Counted from the stretch's first letter, positions 28,936 through 37,910 are shown. The stretch is DNA of 64,000 bases from Finegoldia magna ATCC 53516 (GCF_000159695.1 NZ_CM000955.1:124001-188000); one strand, 5' to 3'. Notes: generated by a model not told the origin, from the sequence alone. Numbers and translations: made by a program.

Positions 28936-30126
28936 TTAGGCAGTAGTACCGATTTTTAATAGTTTAACTGCTTCTCTTAAAACTAAGATTCCATCAACTC
29001 TTTCTTTACCTAAGAAACCAACCATGCCATTACCAGCAAATAGTTCTTTTAAGTCTTGGAATGACCTATTTCCTCTATCTCCAATCTTGTAGTATGAAAA
29101 ATCGCCAAAGGCTACAGCAAGTTTTCCTTTATCAGCTTTTGGAGCAAAGGCAGATGTGTAGGCAGGATATCCTAAAAGTCTATCCGGTTCTCCATCTTTA
29201 AGTGATGGTTGCCAAATATATGCACCATTAACATCTTTAAGTTTTCTAATTTGAGCAACTGTTGCATCATTTAAAATGAAGGCTGCTTTCTTTCTATAAG
29301 GTCTGTCTAAGGAGTAGACTAAATCAATTAGTTCATCTGCAGTAATTGTTTGAGCCTTTGTTGTACCTCCAAGTTCTCCACCTTTTTTAGAGTCAAAAAT
29401 TCCTGTAGGCTTATTTACTCCATCGCCATTTAAGAAAGCATCCTCTTCAGCATTTGCTAGTGCTCTAGTAAATTCTTCAGTGATGTATTTTTCTAAATTA
29501 AAGGCTGCATCATAGAGAAGTTCTTCAGTAACTTTAATACCAACATGGAGTTTATGTGCATCAAGAGATACTTGATCGAATGTACCATCTCCAAAGGTAA
29601 GTTGACCACCTTCTTCAACCCATAGGGCTGCTGGTTTAGTAGCTGCAATATTAATTTTATGAAGTCCGGAAGTTTGAACTTTTGTAGCTAATTTTCTTAC
29701 AATATTTTCATCTTCAAGACCATTTACAATATCTACTTCCATTTCTTCTGGAACTAAATATCCACCACTTTCATCTGTTCCTACTTTTAATTCATTAGAA
29801 ATATCTCTAAAGTTAGTTCTTAATGCTTTCATCATAGACTTCTTATAGACATTTCTTGCCCTCATTGGCTTTTCTTCTTCATTAAAAGTAGCAGGTTCAT
29901 TTGTTAATGCTTGAGTAGTAGGTTTTTCTAAAGTTTTATCCATTTCTTCTTCCCTCTTCTTTCTATCAATTTCACGAGTGTAATTCTCGATAGTTCTCTC
30001 CATCTCTTCATATGTCTTAAAGTCTTCATCAGACATTAGACCATTTTCATCTTTCTTAGATTCGGCAAATGCCTTTGCCTCATCCCAAGCTTTAGTTCTC
30101 TTTTCTAAAAGTTCTTTAATATTCAT
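28936..30126 (-). CDS. HK97-type major capsid protein
   Basis: A 396-residue protein. The first ~110 residues form a coiled, highly charged delta domain (KELLEKRTKAWDEAKAFAES ... REIDRKKREEEMD) that acts as an internal scaffold. The HK97 fold follows (RDISNELKVGTDESGGYLVP, AAFILNDATVAQIRKLKD, LLGYPAYTSAF). ATG at 30126 follows GGAGG by 5 nt. The adjacent ClpP-like protease should cut off the delta domain during maturation. Confidence 0.95.
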   Translation of the reverse strand: MNIKELLEKRTKAWDEAKAFAESKKDENGLMSDEDFKTYEEMERTIENYTREIDRKKREEEMDKTLEKPTTQALTNEPATFNEEEKPMRARNVYKKSMMKALRTNFRDISNELKVGTDESGGYLVPEEMEVDIVNGLEDENIVRKLATKVQTSGLHKINIAATKPAALWVEEGGQLTFGDGTFDQVSLDAHKLHVGIKVTEELLYDAAFNLEKYITEEFTRALANAEEDAFLNGDGVNKPTGIFDSKKGGELGGTTKAQTITADELIDLVYSLDRPYRKKAAFILNDATVAQIRKLKDVNGAYIWQPSLKDGEPDRLLGYPAYTSAFAPKADKGKLAVAFGDFSYYKIGDRGNRSFQDLKELFAGNGMVGFLGKERVDGILVLREAVKLLKIGTTA

Positions 30127-30128
30127 AA

Positions 30129-30815
30129 TTACCTCCAAGTGTTTTTAATTTTGTTTAATCTTTCATCTACTTCTCTCATTGAGTGAGTCTTCACTTCTTT
30201 ATTTATCTTTGTTAAAAGTGAGTTTGTAACTGCTCGCCTTGAAAAGACCATGTTCGTAACTTTTTCATCTTTTCTTTTATCGGTTAGAGTTCCATCACAA
30301 AAACCCATCTCGATGGCCTTATTCTTATCAAACCAAGTCTCTCCATCCATTAGATTAGAAATTTCTTCTCTTGATAAACCTGTCTTAATCTCATAGGCAT
30401 TGATGATTGATTCCTTGACTTCCTTTAACATGTCCATAGCTTTTTGCATTTCTTTTGAGTCACCAATGGCTACAGTTAAAGGATTGTGAATCATCATTAA
30501 TGATGTAGGACTCATCAATACTTCAGTTCCTGCCATAGCAATAACTGAAGCTGCTGATGCTGCGAGTCCATCAATCTTTATGGCCACATTTCCCTTGTGT
30601 TCTAAAAGCATGGTGTAAATTCTTGATGCTGCGATACAATCTCCACCAGGGGAGTTGATCCACACAGTTATGTCTCCACTTTTATTTTTTAATTCTTCAA
30701 AAAAGAGCCTTGGTGTGATTTCATCATCAAACCAAGACTCTTCTGCAATAACTCCATCTATATAGAGTTCATTTGAATTCTTATTCCAATTCCAAAATAT
30801 TTTATTGTTCTTCAT
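30129..30815 (-). CDS. ClpP-type head maturation protease
   Basis: A 228-residue serine protease of the S14 family. The catalytic Ser lies in LAASAASVIAMAG and the His in SLMMIHNP; GGDCIAASRIYTML matches the family oxyanion region. It processes the capsid precursor. The start lies inside the portal 3' end (14-nt overlap) and the stop is 2 nt before the capsid gene start. Confidence 0.93.
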   Translation of the reverse strand: MKNNKIFWNWNKNSNELYIDGVIAEESWFDDEITPRLFFEELKNKSGDITVWINSPGGDCIAASRIYTMLLEHKGNVAIKIDGLAASAASVIAMAGTEVLMSPTSLMMIHNPLTVAIGDSKEMQKAMDMLKEVKESIINAYEIKTGLSREEISNLMDGETWFDKNKAIEMGFCDGTLTDKRKDEKVTNMVFSRRAVTNSLLTKINKEVKTHSMREVDERLNKIKNTWR

Positions 30816-32043
30816 TAGTATTTATTTCTTCTCCTTTCTGCTGATAAAAACTACCTGCTTTATCAAGTGGTAGCATATTTCCATTTACAAGGTATAAGTC
30901 ACCACCTTCTTCAGCTGATATCCTATCTAGGTTTTCTAATTCTCTTATGTCATTTGCACTCATCCAGCCATTTTGTCTTCCTACAGCATATCCATTCATC
31001 CTTGATTCATAGTCTCCCCTCAGAAGTCCATCAAGATTAAATTTAATAAAGTAGGATTCTTTTTCTTTCTTTGTTAATAGTGCTCTTTCCAAAGATTGCT
31101 CCCAACGAACAATCCAAGGGTCAAGAGTGTATTTAACAAATTCAAGCGACTGCTGTTCTATATTTGAAAATGACGACTTCTCCAAGTCTCCAATCATGTG
31201 AGGTGGTATTCTGAATATCCTTGCTATCTCATTTAATTGAAACTTTCTAGTTTCCAAAAACTGGGCCTCACTTGGTGCGATGGCTATTGGTTGGTATTTC
31301 ATCCCTTCTTCAAGTACAGCCACTTTATTGGCATTTTTAGGCCCTTGAAATGCAGCATTCCATGACGCTCTAACTCTTTCTGGGTCTTTGATGATTCCTG
31401 GATGCTCTAAAACCCCACCAGGCTGTGCTCCATTTTGAAAGAATGACGCTCCATAATCTTCGCAAGCCATAGCCATACCAATTGCATTTTTTGCCATTGT
31501 AATTGGTGAGTATCCAATAAGACCATCAAAACCAAGTCCTGGTATATGAAGGACATCTTCTTTTAAAAGATAAACTTCTTCTGATTTATGACTGTATTTA
31601 TAGAAGATTTCTCCATCTTCACTTCTCATAACCGTCATCTTATTCGGCATTAATGGGTAAAGTCCTATGACCTCATTTCTTCCATTACGAATTATCTGAG
31701 CGTAGGCATTACCCCAAAGTAATAGATGGGTCATTAGTGTTTCTCTAAAAACAAATGAAGTCATCTCTATATTTGGTTCATCGTGCAAAAGAAAATATAT
31801 GGCATGGTCTTTTGCTTTTTCCTTTGAGTTTGAATCTCCTCTTTTATATAGATGAAGAGGAAGTCCTGCTAAGGTTTCAGCAAGCACTCTCACACATGAA
31901 TAAACTGCAGTCATTTGCATAGCAGTAAACTCGTTTACATTCGTACCTGCTGTTGTCCTTCCAAATAAAAAAGACGATGAAGATATCCTCTCCCCGTCTT
32001 TAGGTTTATCTCTCGACTTAAATATTAAATTTAAAATGTTTAT
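30802..32043 (-). CDS. HK97-family portal protein, AUA start
   Basis: A 413-residue portal protein that forms the DNA entry ring. The expected N-terminus (MNILNLIFKSRDKPKDG) is recovered by starting at ATA 32043-32041, 7 nt after AGGAGG. Starting further upstream would include the ribosome-binding site and a GGGN extension not seen in the family. Motifs FLFGRTTAGTNVNEFTAMQM, YSCVRVLAETLAGLPLHLY and FRIPPHMIGDL are typical. The upstream terminator (32070) separates it from the NTF2-like moron. Confidence 0.93.
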   Translation of the reverse strand: MNILNLIFKSRDKPKDGERISSSSFLFGRTTAGTNVNEFTAMQMTAVYSCVRVLAETLAGLPLHLYKRGDSNSKEKAKDHAIYFLLHDEPNIEMTSFVFRETLMTHLLLWGNAYAQIIRNGRNEVIGLYPLMPNKMTVMRSEDGEIFYKYSHKSEEVYLLKEDVLHIPGLGFDGLIGYSPITMAKNAIGMAMACEDYGASFFQNGAQPGGVLEHPGIIKDPERVRASWNAAFQGPKNANKVAVLEEGMKYQPIAIAPSEAQFLETRKFQLNEIARIFRIPPHMIGDLEKSSFSNIEQQSLEFVKYTLDPWIVRWEQSLERALLTKKEKESYFIKFNLDGLLRGDYESRMNGYAVGRQNGWMSANDIRELENLDRISAEEGGDLYLVNGNMLPLDKAGSFYQQKGEEINTNEEQ

Positions 32044-32069
32044 ATTACCACCTCCTAAAAGTTGGTATG

Positions 32070-32095
32070 AAAAAAGCACCTACTAATGTAGATGC
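32070..32095 (-). terminator. terminator after NTF2-like moron
   Basis: Minus-strand stem GCATCTAC / GTAGGTGC, loop ATTA, followed by TTTTTT. The arms match the terminator at 26077-26105. It lies about 25 nt before the portal start, so late transcription must read through it. Confidence 0.85.
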
Positions 32096-32123
32096 TAAAA
32101 AAAATATCATTAATAAATATATG

Positions 32124-32543
32124 TTAAAACCACTTTGACTTTTCTTTTCTAAATTTAGGAATCTCTCCATAAGCATATGGATTATAATTATCTATATTAC
32201 ATCCAAATTCTTTTAATTCTATTATTTTATTATCAAAATCCCATTTAACCAAAGAAATTCCATTAAATTCATCAATTTTCCCATTATTCATCACTGATTT
32301 AAAATGCCATTCCACAATTGATTGGTCTTTAAAGTCTAAAAATTGTACAATATCCCATGTTTCAACTTTTGCACGACTGTTCCATTCTTTAAACCATAAC
32401 TCGAGTGTACTGCGATTATTATACTTTGGCCCCCAACTTTCTGTATACACAATATCATTAGCAAAAATATCTTTAATTCCTAAGTCTTGTTTTTTTATCC
32501 ACATATCAAACCATAAACGAATAATATCTTCTCTATTCCTCAT
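32124..32543 (-). CDS. NTF2-like / SnoaL-like small protein (moron)
   Basis: A 139-residue protein starting MRNREDIIRLWFDMWIKKQD, with a hydrophobic cone-like layout (ANDIVYTESWGPKYN, LWFKEWNSRAKVETWDIVQF, STVEWHFKSV-like region) typical of SnoaL-fold nuclear-transport-factor-2-like proteins. ATG at 32543 after AGGTGATATTC. It sits between TerL and portal, flanked by an AT-rich upstream region and a strong terminator, so it is probably an independently expressed moron. No catalytic residues can be assigned. Confidence 0.65.
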   Translation of the reverse strand: MRNREDIIRLWFDMWIKKQDLGIKDIFANDIVYTESWGPKYNNRSTLELWFKEWNSRAKVETWDIVQFLDFKDQSIVEWHFKSVMNNGKIDEFNGISLVKWDFDNKIIELKEFGCNIDNYNPYAYGEIPKFRKEKSKWF

Positions 32544-32587
32544 GAATATCACCTCAAAAATGTTTCTATTTTATTTATATACCCATA

Positions 32588-34177
32588 TTAAAAAACAATC
32601 AATCCCCTATCATCATAAACCGATTCACTTGTATCATTACCACATCTTATTGCTCTATCAAGGGCCATGATTGTAGCAATAACTCCATCTATTTTTTCTG
32701 TAGACTTTTCTTTGTCTGCCTTAATGTTTCCAGCAGGATCAGTTTTTATAAAAATATTATCCATCATCCATCTTAGGACGGGATGTCCTCCATGGGCTAT
32801 TTTTCTTTCAAGTGTTAGTTTCATTAATTCTTTTGTTGGTGGAGACATATCCTTAAATCCTTGACCAAATGGAACTACTGTAAAACCCATGCCTTCTAAG
32901 TTTTGAACCATCTGAACTGCTCCCCACCTGTCAAAGGCAATTTCTCGTATGTTATATATCTCGCCTAAGTCTTCGATAAATTTTTCAATAAACCCATAGT
33001 GGACTACATTTCCTTCTGTTGTCATAATATAGCCTTGTTTTTTCCATAGGTCATAGTTTACATGGTCTCTTTTTACTCTTAGGTCGAGGTTATCTTCTGG
33101 TAACCAAAAGTAGGGTAATATTTGATATTTATCATCTTCGTCTATTGGAGGAAAGACTAAAACAAAAGCTGTAATATCCGTTGTGCTTGATAGGTCAAGA
33201 CCACCATAACAGACTCTGCCCTTTAGTTCTTCTTCATTAACAGCAAAGTTACATAAATCCCATTTTTCCATAGGCATCCATCTAATTGCTTGTTTGACCC
33301 ACTGATTTAATCTTAACTGCCTAAAGGCATTCTCTTCAGTTGGATTTTGCTTAGCCGATTCACAGGCTTGTCTTACTTTTTCTATTGGAACTGTAATTCC
33401 TAGAGAGGGATTTGCCTTATGCCATACTTTTTCATCTGTCCAATCATCTTCTCTGTCTGCTCCATAGATTACAGGATAGAAAGTTGGATCCGTTTTTCTT
33501 CCTTCAAGTATGTCGACTGCCTTTTGATGCGTTTCGTAGCAGATTGATTTCGTATCTGTTCCTGCAGTTGTAATAAGAAAATATAGAGGTTGGGTTCTTG
33601 CATCACCAGACCCTTTTGTCATAACATCAAATAATTTTCTATTGGGCTGAGTATGAAGCTCGTCAAAGACCACACCATGAATATTAAATCCGTGTTTAGA
33701 ATAAGCCTCTGCAGATAAAACTTGATAGAAAGAATTGGTCGGCTTATATATCATTCTCTTTTGAGATGCTAGAATCTTTACTCTTTTAGATAAGGCTGGA
33801 CTCATCCTTACCATATCAGCTGCAACATCAAAAACTATAGTTGCTTGCTGTCTATCGGCGGCACAACCATATACCTCTGCTCTTTCTTCTCCATCACCAC
33901 AAGTAAGAAGGAGTGCTACAGCAGCTGCAAGTTCTGACTTTCCCATTTTCTTTGGTATTTCAATATAGGCTGTATTAAATTGTCTATATCCCGTATCTTT
34001 CACTATGCCAAACAGATCTCTAATGATTTCTTCTTGCCAGTCAATAAGCTTAAAATCTTTACCTGCCCATCTACCTTTTGTGTGTTTAAGACATTCTATA
34101 AAGGTGACGGCATAATCTGCCTTGTTTTTATCATAATGAGATGTAGGTAGCATAAATTTTGTTGGTTTATATTTCAT
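32588..34177 (-). CDS. terminase large subunit
   Basis: A 529-residue DNA-packaging motor. The ATPase domain has a Walker A-like PKKMGKSEL near residue 105 and Walker B VVFDELHT; the nuclease domain carries acidic residues in GGLDLSSTTD, AFDRWG and KSTEKIDGVIA. Length and motif order are those of the Terminase_1 (TerL) family found with HK97-type heads. GGAGG lies 4 nt before the ATG. Next to a terminator pair that separates it from the small genes upstream. Confidence 0.95.
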   Translation of the reverse strand: MKYKPTKFMLPTSHYDKNKADYAVTFIECLKHTKGRWAGKDFKLIDWQEEIIRDLFGIVKDTGYRQFNTAYIEIPKKMGKSELAAAVALLLTCGDGEERAEVYGCAADRQQATIVFDVAADMVRMSPALSKRVKILASQKRMIYKPTNSFYQVLSAEAYSKHGFNIHGVVFDELHTQPNRKLFDVMTKGSGDARTQPLYFLITTAGTDTKSICYETHQKAVDILEGRKTDPTFYPVIYGADREDDWTDEKVWHKANPSLGITVPIEKVRQACESAKQNPTEENAFRQLRLNQWVKQAIRWMPMEKWDLCNFAVNEEELKGRVCYGGLDLSSTTDITAFVLVFPPIDEDDKYQILPYFWLPEDNLDLRVKRDHVNYDLWKKQGYIMTTEGNVVHYGFIEKFIEDLGEIYNIREIAFDRWGAVQMVQNLEGMGFTVVPFGQGFKDMSPPTKELMKLTLERKIAHGGHPVLRWMMDNIFIKTDPAGNIKADKEKSTEKIDGVIATIMALDRAIRCGNDTSESVYDDRGLIVF

Positions 34178-34204
34178 TTGACCTCCTTCCTTGAAAAATA
34201 GGCA

Positions 34205-34262
34205 TAAAAAATAGCCACTTGCTAGTGACTTCTACTACAACAAATAGAGCCTAAACTCTATT
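34205..34262 (-). terminator. paired hairpins before terL
   Basis: Two hairpins follow the 34273 gene: AAATAGAG / CTCTATTT at 34241-34262, then AGTCACT / AGTGGCT at 34213-34230 followed by ATTTTTT. The second looks like a Rho-independent terminator for the small-gene unit; terL starts about 28 nt further on. Confidence 0.7.
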
Positions 34263-34272
34263 TGGAATTTTT

Positions 34273-34560
34273 TTATCTTTGTCTTGCTATGTTTAATTCT
34301 TTGTAAGCTTTCTTTAATTCTCTTTCTAGTGTTTCTGATTCTGTAAAAAGTTGGAATTCTTCATCTGTTAAATTTCCTTTTGATACTTCCCAAAGTTCTT
34401 CATGAACTTGGTCTGCACATTTCTTTGCTGTTCCTGCTATGTCTAAAAGGTTAATGGCTGCTCCAGTCTTGCCTTCTTTTGATTTTTTTATTGAGCTTTC
34501 TGCGTATCTTTTGCAAGCTTTAACTTCTGCTTCTAATCTTTCTAAAAGGTCTTTTTTCAT
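34273..34560 (-). CDS. small helical protein, unknown
   Basis: A 95-residue protein starting MKKDLLERLEAEVKACKRYA; nearly all charged helix with two Cys. ATG at 34560 after GAAGGAG. It has its own promoter with the TTGTACGGGAATAT core and a terminator after it, so it forms a self-contained unit within the packaging genes. No recognised family. Confidence 0.7.
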   Translation of the reverse strand: MKKDLLERLEAEVKACKRYAESSIKKSKEGKTGAAINLLDIAGTAKKCADQVHEELWEVSKGNLTDEEFQLFTESETLERELKKAYKELNIARQR

Positions 34561-34591
34561 GGTAATGTTCTCCTTCTCTTTTGTTGTACAC

Positions 34592-34620
34592 ATATTCCCG
34601 TACAAGAAGAGATAAGTCAA
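34592..34620 (-). promoter_or_regulatory. promoter with TTGTACGGGAATAT core (copy A)
   Basis: TTGACT at 34615-34620, 17-nt spacer, GAATAT at 34592-34597. The core extends into a TTGTAC-N10-GTACAA palindrome. Same arrangement as at 35050 and at 13347. Confidence 0.6.
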
Positions 34621-34653
34621 GCAATTATCTTGCTCAACTCTCTATTTTTATTA

Positions 34654-35022
34654 TTAATTTCTCTTGAAAAGGAGGGCTGGTGCATATTCTTTTTCCTCTT
34701 TGCTCTCTTTGAAATTCCAATTAGTCCTTCCTGTATCTATTTCAATTAAGTCTATAGGAAAGTAACCTTTTCTTTTAAAACTTTTTAATCCTTTCATAAG
34801 ACCTGTTGACTGGTCTGAAATTGTAAATTCTTGTATTCCAAATCTTTCAAGATTCTCTATCATATCTTCGTGATTATCTACAAATCCAATGTCATCAAAG
34901 TTTATGATGTCTCGCCCTATCCTTTGGGATTCCCTATATGCCCAATAAAATCTGTAACTGATTTTATTTTCTTCGAATTCTTCTTTTTCTTTAATGTTTT
35001 CTAACAATTCAATCTTTTTCAT
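34654..35022 (-). CDS. uncharacterised small protein (DUF7698-like)
   Basis: A 122-residue acidic protein starting MKKIELLENIKEKEEFEENK, with ITEF-like strand FGIQEFTISDQSTGLMKGL. The pattern matches a protein often found in Firmicutes mobile elements, which I associate with DUF7698 from memory (uncertain). ATG at 35022 after AGGAGGT. Own promoter (35050-35078). Function unknown. Confidence 0.65.
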   Translation of the reverse strand: MKKIELLENIKEKEEFEENKISYRFYWAYRESQRIGRDIINFDDIGFVDNHEDMIENLERFGIQEFTISDQSTGLMKGLKSFKRKGYFPIDLIEIDTGRTNWNFKESKEEKEYAPALLFKRN

Positions 35023-35049
35023 TTTTGTACCTCCTCTTTTGTTGTACAC

Positions 35050-35078
35050 ATATTCCCGTACAATAGAGGAATAGTCAA
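35050..35078 (-). promoter_or_regulatory. promoter with TTGTACGGGAATAT core (copy B)
   Basis: TTGACT at 35073-35078, 17-nt spacer, GAATAT at 35050-35055. As in copy A, the core sits in a TTGTAC-N10-GTACAA palindrome. About 28 nt upstream of the ATG. Confidence 0.6.
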
Positions 35079-35093
35079 GCAATGTATGGTTAT

Positions 35094-35309
35094 TTAATTA
35101 GATTTTTCAATAATATCCTCCCTAAAAATTACATTTAACATCGAACCATTATCCCATTTTACTAGGATTGATCCAAGGGCATCTACTCCATAAACTGTAC
35201 CTAAAGTTCCAACTGGAGGTGCTTGGTCATCTTCCATTTGGATTAGTTTCACTCTTGTACCTACTGGATACGTCTCTTTCAATTTTTGTATAATTTCCCT
35301 TGAAATCAT
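35094..35309 (-). CDS. DUF4314 protein
   Basis: A 71-residue protein: MISREIIQKLKETYPVGTRV, then GTLGTVYGVDALGSILVKWD, the beta-barrel-like core of DUF4314, common in phages and conjugative elements. GAGGTGATTAG before the ATG. It follows the methyltransferase gene by about 40 nt. Function unknown. Confidence 0.8.
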   Translation of the reverse strand: MISREIIQKLKETYPVGTRVKLIQMEDDQAPPVGTLGTVYGVDALGSILVKWDNGSMLNVIFREDIIEKSN

Positions 35310-35352
35310 CTAATCACCTCACATACATATATCACTCAATCTAGGATTTATA

Positions 35353-36603
35353 TCAAGTCAGATTAATAACATCTTCATACTTATATTTTTTTCCATCTCT
35401 TAAAAGGCTTATATCTTCATCACTACCCACTAAATTTAAATATCTTTTTACTGCTACATCAACAAATTTAGGTTCTATTTCTATTCCATAGCAGATTCGA
35501 TTAAGCTCCTCACAGGCAATTAATGTAGATGCACTTCCTAAAAATCCATCAAGGACTAAGCCATTTGTTTGAGTTGATTGCTTTATTAAATAAGCAATAA
35601 GTGGTACTGGTTTTGATGATGGATGACCACATCCTTCTTTTTCAGAATCTTTAATTCCATCAAATTCAAAGACTGCTGTTTGCTTTTGATCTCCATACCA
35701 GTTATGTTTTCCATCTTTTCTCCAACCAAAGATAATAGGCTCCATATTAAATTTCCAATCTGTTCTCATGAAAGGAGCTCTTGGTTTTTTCCAAATCAGT
35801 CCTGCACCAACTTTAAATCCAGCATCTTCAAAAGCATCATAGAAAACTCTTGCCTTCATCGTTGCATAGAATTCATAAATAGATGCATCTTTGGCCATTG
35901 CATCTTTGAAGTTAGTAAATACCTTCATTAAAAATTCATAGGCTTCCTTATCATTAAGATTGTCATTTTTAATTGTTCCCGATTTATTTTTCAAATCTAC
36001 AAAATATGGTGCATCTGTACATACTAAATTGACCTTAGTTTCACCTAGTAACTTTTCAAAAGTATCCCATAGAGTAGAATCTCCACAGATAACTTTATGT
36101 CTTCCTAGAGCCCATATATCTCCTTCTTTAGAAAAAGTTGGTTTATTTAGTTCTCCCTCAATATCAAAGTCATCTTCTTTTGCTTCACTACCTAAATCAA
36201 AAAGCTGACCCAGTTCTTCTTCCGAAAAACCTGTCAGCTCTACGTTAAATCCATATTCTTCTAATGATTCTAGTTCGATTTTTAGTAATTCTTCATCCCA
36301 ACCAGCATCAAGACTTAACTTATTATCAGCAAGAACATAAGCTTTTCTTTGTGCCTCTGTGAGATGATTTTCTAAAATACATGGAACTTTCTTTAGTCCT
36401 AGTTTCTTAGCCGCTAGAAGTCTGCAATGTCCTGCTGTAATAACATTCTCATCTGAAATTAAGATAGGATTTAAAAATCCAAATTCTTTTATAGATGCAG
36501 CTACCTTATTTACTTGTTCGTCAGTATGCGTTCTAGCATTACTAATATATGGGATGAGTTCATCTACATTTTTTAATTCATATTGTAATAGTCCTTCTTT
36601 CAT
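35353..36603 (-). CDS. ParB-domain DNA methyltransferase
   Basis: A 416-residue fusion. The N-terminal ParB/Sulfiredoxin-like domain (about 1-95) has the TAGHCRLLAAKKLG motif. The C-terminal N6-adenine/N4-cytosine methyltransferase has motif IV TDAPYF and motif I GFLGSASTLIACEEL, an order typical of beta-class enzymes. ATG 36603 overlaps the stop of the SAM synthetase gene (TAATG), so enzyme and cofactor supply are co-translated. Probably protects phage DNA from host restriction or marks it; the second motif-IV residue is Ala (DAPY in place of DPPY). Confidence 0.9.
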   Translation of the reverse strand: MKEGLLQYELKNVDELIPYISNARTHTDEQVNKVAASIKEFGFLNPILISDENVITAGHCRLLAAKKLGLKKVPCILENHLTEAQRKAYVLADNKLSLDAGWDEELLKIELESLEEYGFNVELTGFSEEELGQLFDLGSEAKEDDFDIEGELNKPTFSKEGDIWALGRHKVICGDSTLWDTFEKLLGETKVNLVCTDAPYFVDLKNKSGTIKNDNLNDKEAYEFLMKVFTNFKDAMAKDASIYEFYATMKARVFYDAFEDAGFKVGAGLIWKKPRAPFMRTDWKFNMEPIIFGWRKDGKHNWYGDQKQTAVFEFDGIKDSEKEGCGHPSSKPVPLIAYLIKQSTQTNGLVLDGFLGSASTLIACEELNRICYGIEIEPKFVDVAVKRYLNLVGSDEDISLLRDGKKYKYEDVINLT

Positions 36604-37385
36604 TAGATGAGCCCCCACTTTGCAAATTCCTCAAAACCACCAATAGATTTTACATAGTCTTCGGCAATTTCTACTATTTCTTCATAGGCTTTATCACCAA
36701 CAAATTCATCTCCAATGGCACAGGATAATTCTATATCCCTATTTTCTTTTTGTGCTTTTAGGTGGGCGTAGATATTGACCGATACATCTGCCTTAGATAG
36801 GTCTTTACCATGTAGTCCACCACCAGTTACAGCTCGACCCATATCTGAACCTAGCTTTCTATTGGTTGCTCCAGTATCTACATTAAATCCTCCAGTCCAA
36901 TCTCCTAATGGATTTACAATTGCTCTTGGATAAATTGATTTTAAAATTTCCGTAGATACATTTGACTGACAAATAATAAGTTTATCCCCATCGAGAATAT
37001 ATTTCCCATCATATGGGTAGTCCCTATAAATTTCTCTGGCTATAGTTGAGAGTTTCTTTTCTTCTTCAGATGTAGGCACTCCTTTAAATATTCCATTATC
37101 CCCACATCTAATCTTTTCTTTTTGATTGTTCGATAAGTGAATGTCTTGCTCTACAATTTTTACATCGGCTTTTACTTCTCCTGCTATTCTATTAATAGCT
37201 GATTTGATTTCTTCAACATCTAACTTGCAGTCCGTTTCTATAATCACATGACAGTCTCCATGTCCCAGTAAAACTTCAACTGCTATTTTAGGATTATCTT
37301 TTTCTTTATATGCTAAATCTACAATTGCACCAGCAATACAATCTGCTATTTTATCAACGTGTGATGGATTCACTTTTTCAAACAT
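36603..37385 (-). CDS. phage-encoded S-adenosylmethionine synthetase, short
   Basis: A 260-residue MetK homologue; chromosomal MetK is near 390 residues. Recognisable parts: NPSHVDKIADCIAGAIVD, VNPLGDWTGGFNVDTGATNR (substrate loop resembling TGGPxxDTGLTGRK) and GAVTGGGLHGKD-like GGGLHGKDLSKAD. Deletions within the family domains make it compact. It lies directly upstream of the methyltransferase, which needs SAM. Whether it is an active enzyme cannot be judged by eye. Confidence 0.85.
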   Translation of the reverse strand: MFEKVNPSHVDKIADCIAGAIVDLAYKEKDNPKIAVEVLLGHGDCHVIIETDCKLDVEEIKSAINRIAGEVKADVKIVEQDIHLSNNQKEKIRCGDNGIFKGVPTSEEEKKLSTIAREIYRDYPYDGKYILDGDKLIICQSNVSTEILKSIYPRAIVNPLGDWTGGFNVDTGATNRKLGSDMGRAVTGGGLHGKDLSKADVSVNIYAHLKAQKENRDIELSCAIGDEFVGDKAYEEIVEIAEDYVKSIGGFEEFAKWGLI

Positions 37386-37388
37386 ATA

Positions 37389-37901
37389 TTACACCTCCAT
37401 GTTTTTTATCCTTCCAAAATTCCAACCATTAATTAGAAAATTGTTCAACGTATTCTCTTTTACACATTTTTCTAATTTCCCGTTATTTATCCATTTCCTA
37501 TTTTTGCTATTCTCAGAAAGTTTTTTTCTACTTTTTTCAGAAATCACTTTTCCTTTATGTGATTCAGATATTTTCTTCTTAACATCTCCATAATTCATAT
37601 TGTATGAATGAGTACACCATTCTAAATTTTCTAATTTGTTATTAGCTTTGTTTTCATCAAGATGATTTACTTCCTCATAGTTATTTGGATTAGGCAAAAA
37701 AGAAAGAGCCACCAATCTGTGAACGAGCAAATTTTTTTTGCTACCATTCTTCCAGAGGTAAACTCTTTTGTATCCATTAGGTTGAAAATCTCCCTTTAAT
37801 ATTAAATTATTACTTTTTATGCTTCTAATATTACCTAGAGTAGATGCCTGATATTCATCTTCATATCCAGGAATATCTTTCCATACTTCTATTGAATTCA
37901 A
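37389..37901 (-). CDS. NUMOD4/HNH homing endonuclease
   Basis: A 170-residue protein: NUMOD4 motif at the N-terminus (EVWKDIPGYEDEYQASTLGN), an HNH core (VHRLVALSFLPNP ... VNHLDENKANN ... LEWCTHSYN), and C-terminal NUMOD3-like repeats (SHKGKVISEKSRKKLS). Free-standing selfish endonucleases of this type insert between essential phage genes; here it separates terS from the SAM synthetase gene. Start ATG after GAGGTTTC, overlapping no neighbour. Confidence 0.9.
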   Translation of the reverse strand: MNSIEVWKDIPGYEDEYQASTLGNIRSIKSNNLILKGDFQPNGYKRVYLWKNGSKKNLLVHRLVALSFLPNPNNYEEVNHLDENKANNKLENLEWCTHSYNMNYGDVKKKISESHKGKVISEKSRKKLSENSKNRKWINNGKLEKCVKENTLNNFLINGWNFGRIKNMEV

Positions 37902-37910
37902 TGAAACCTC

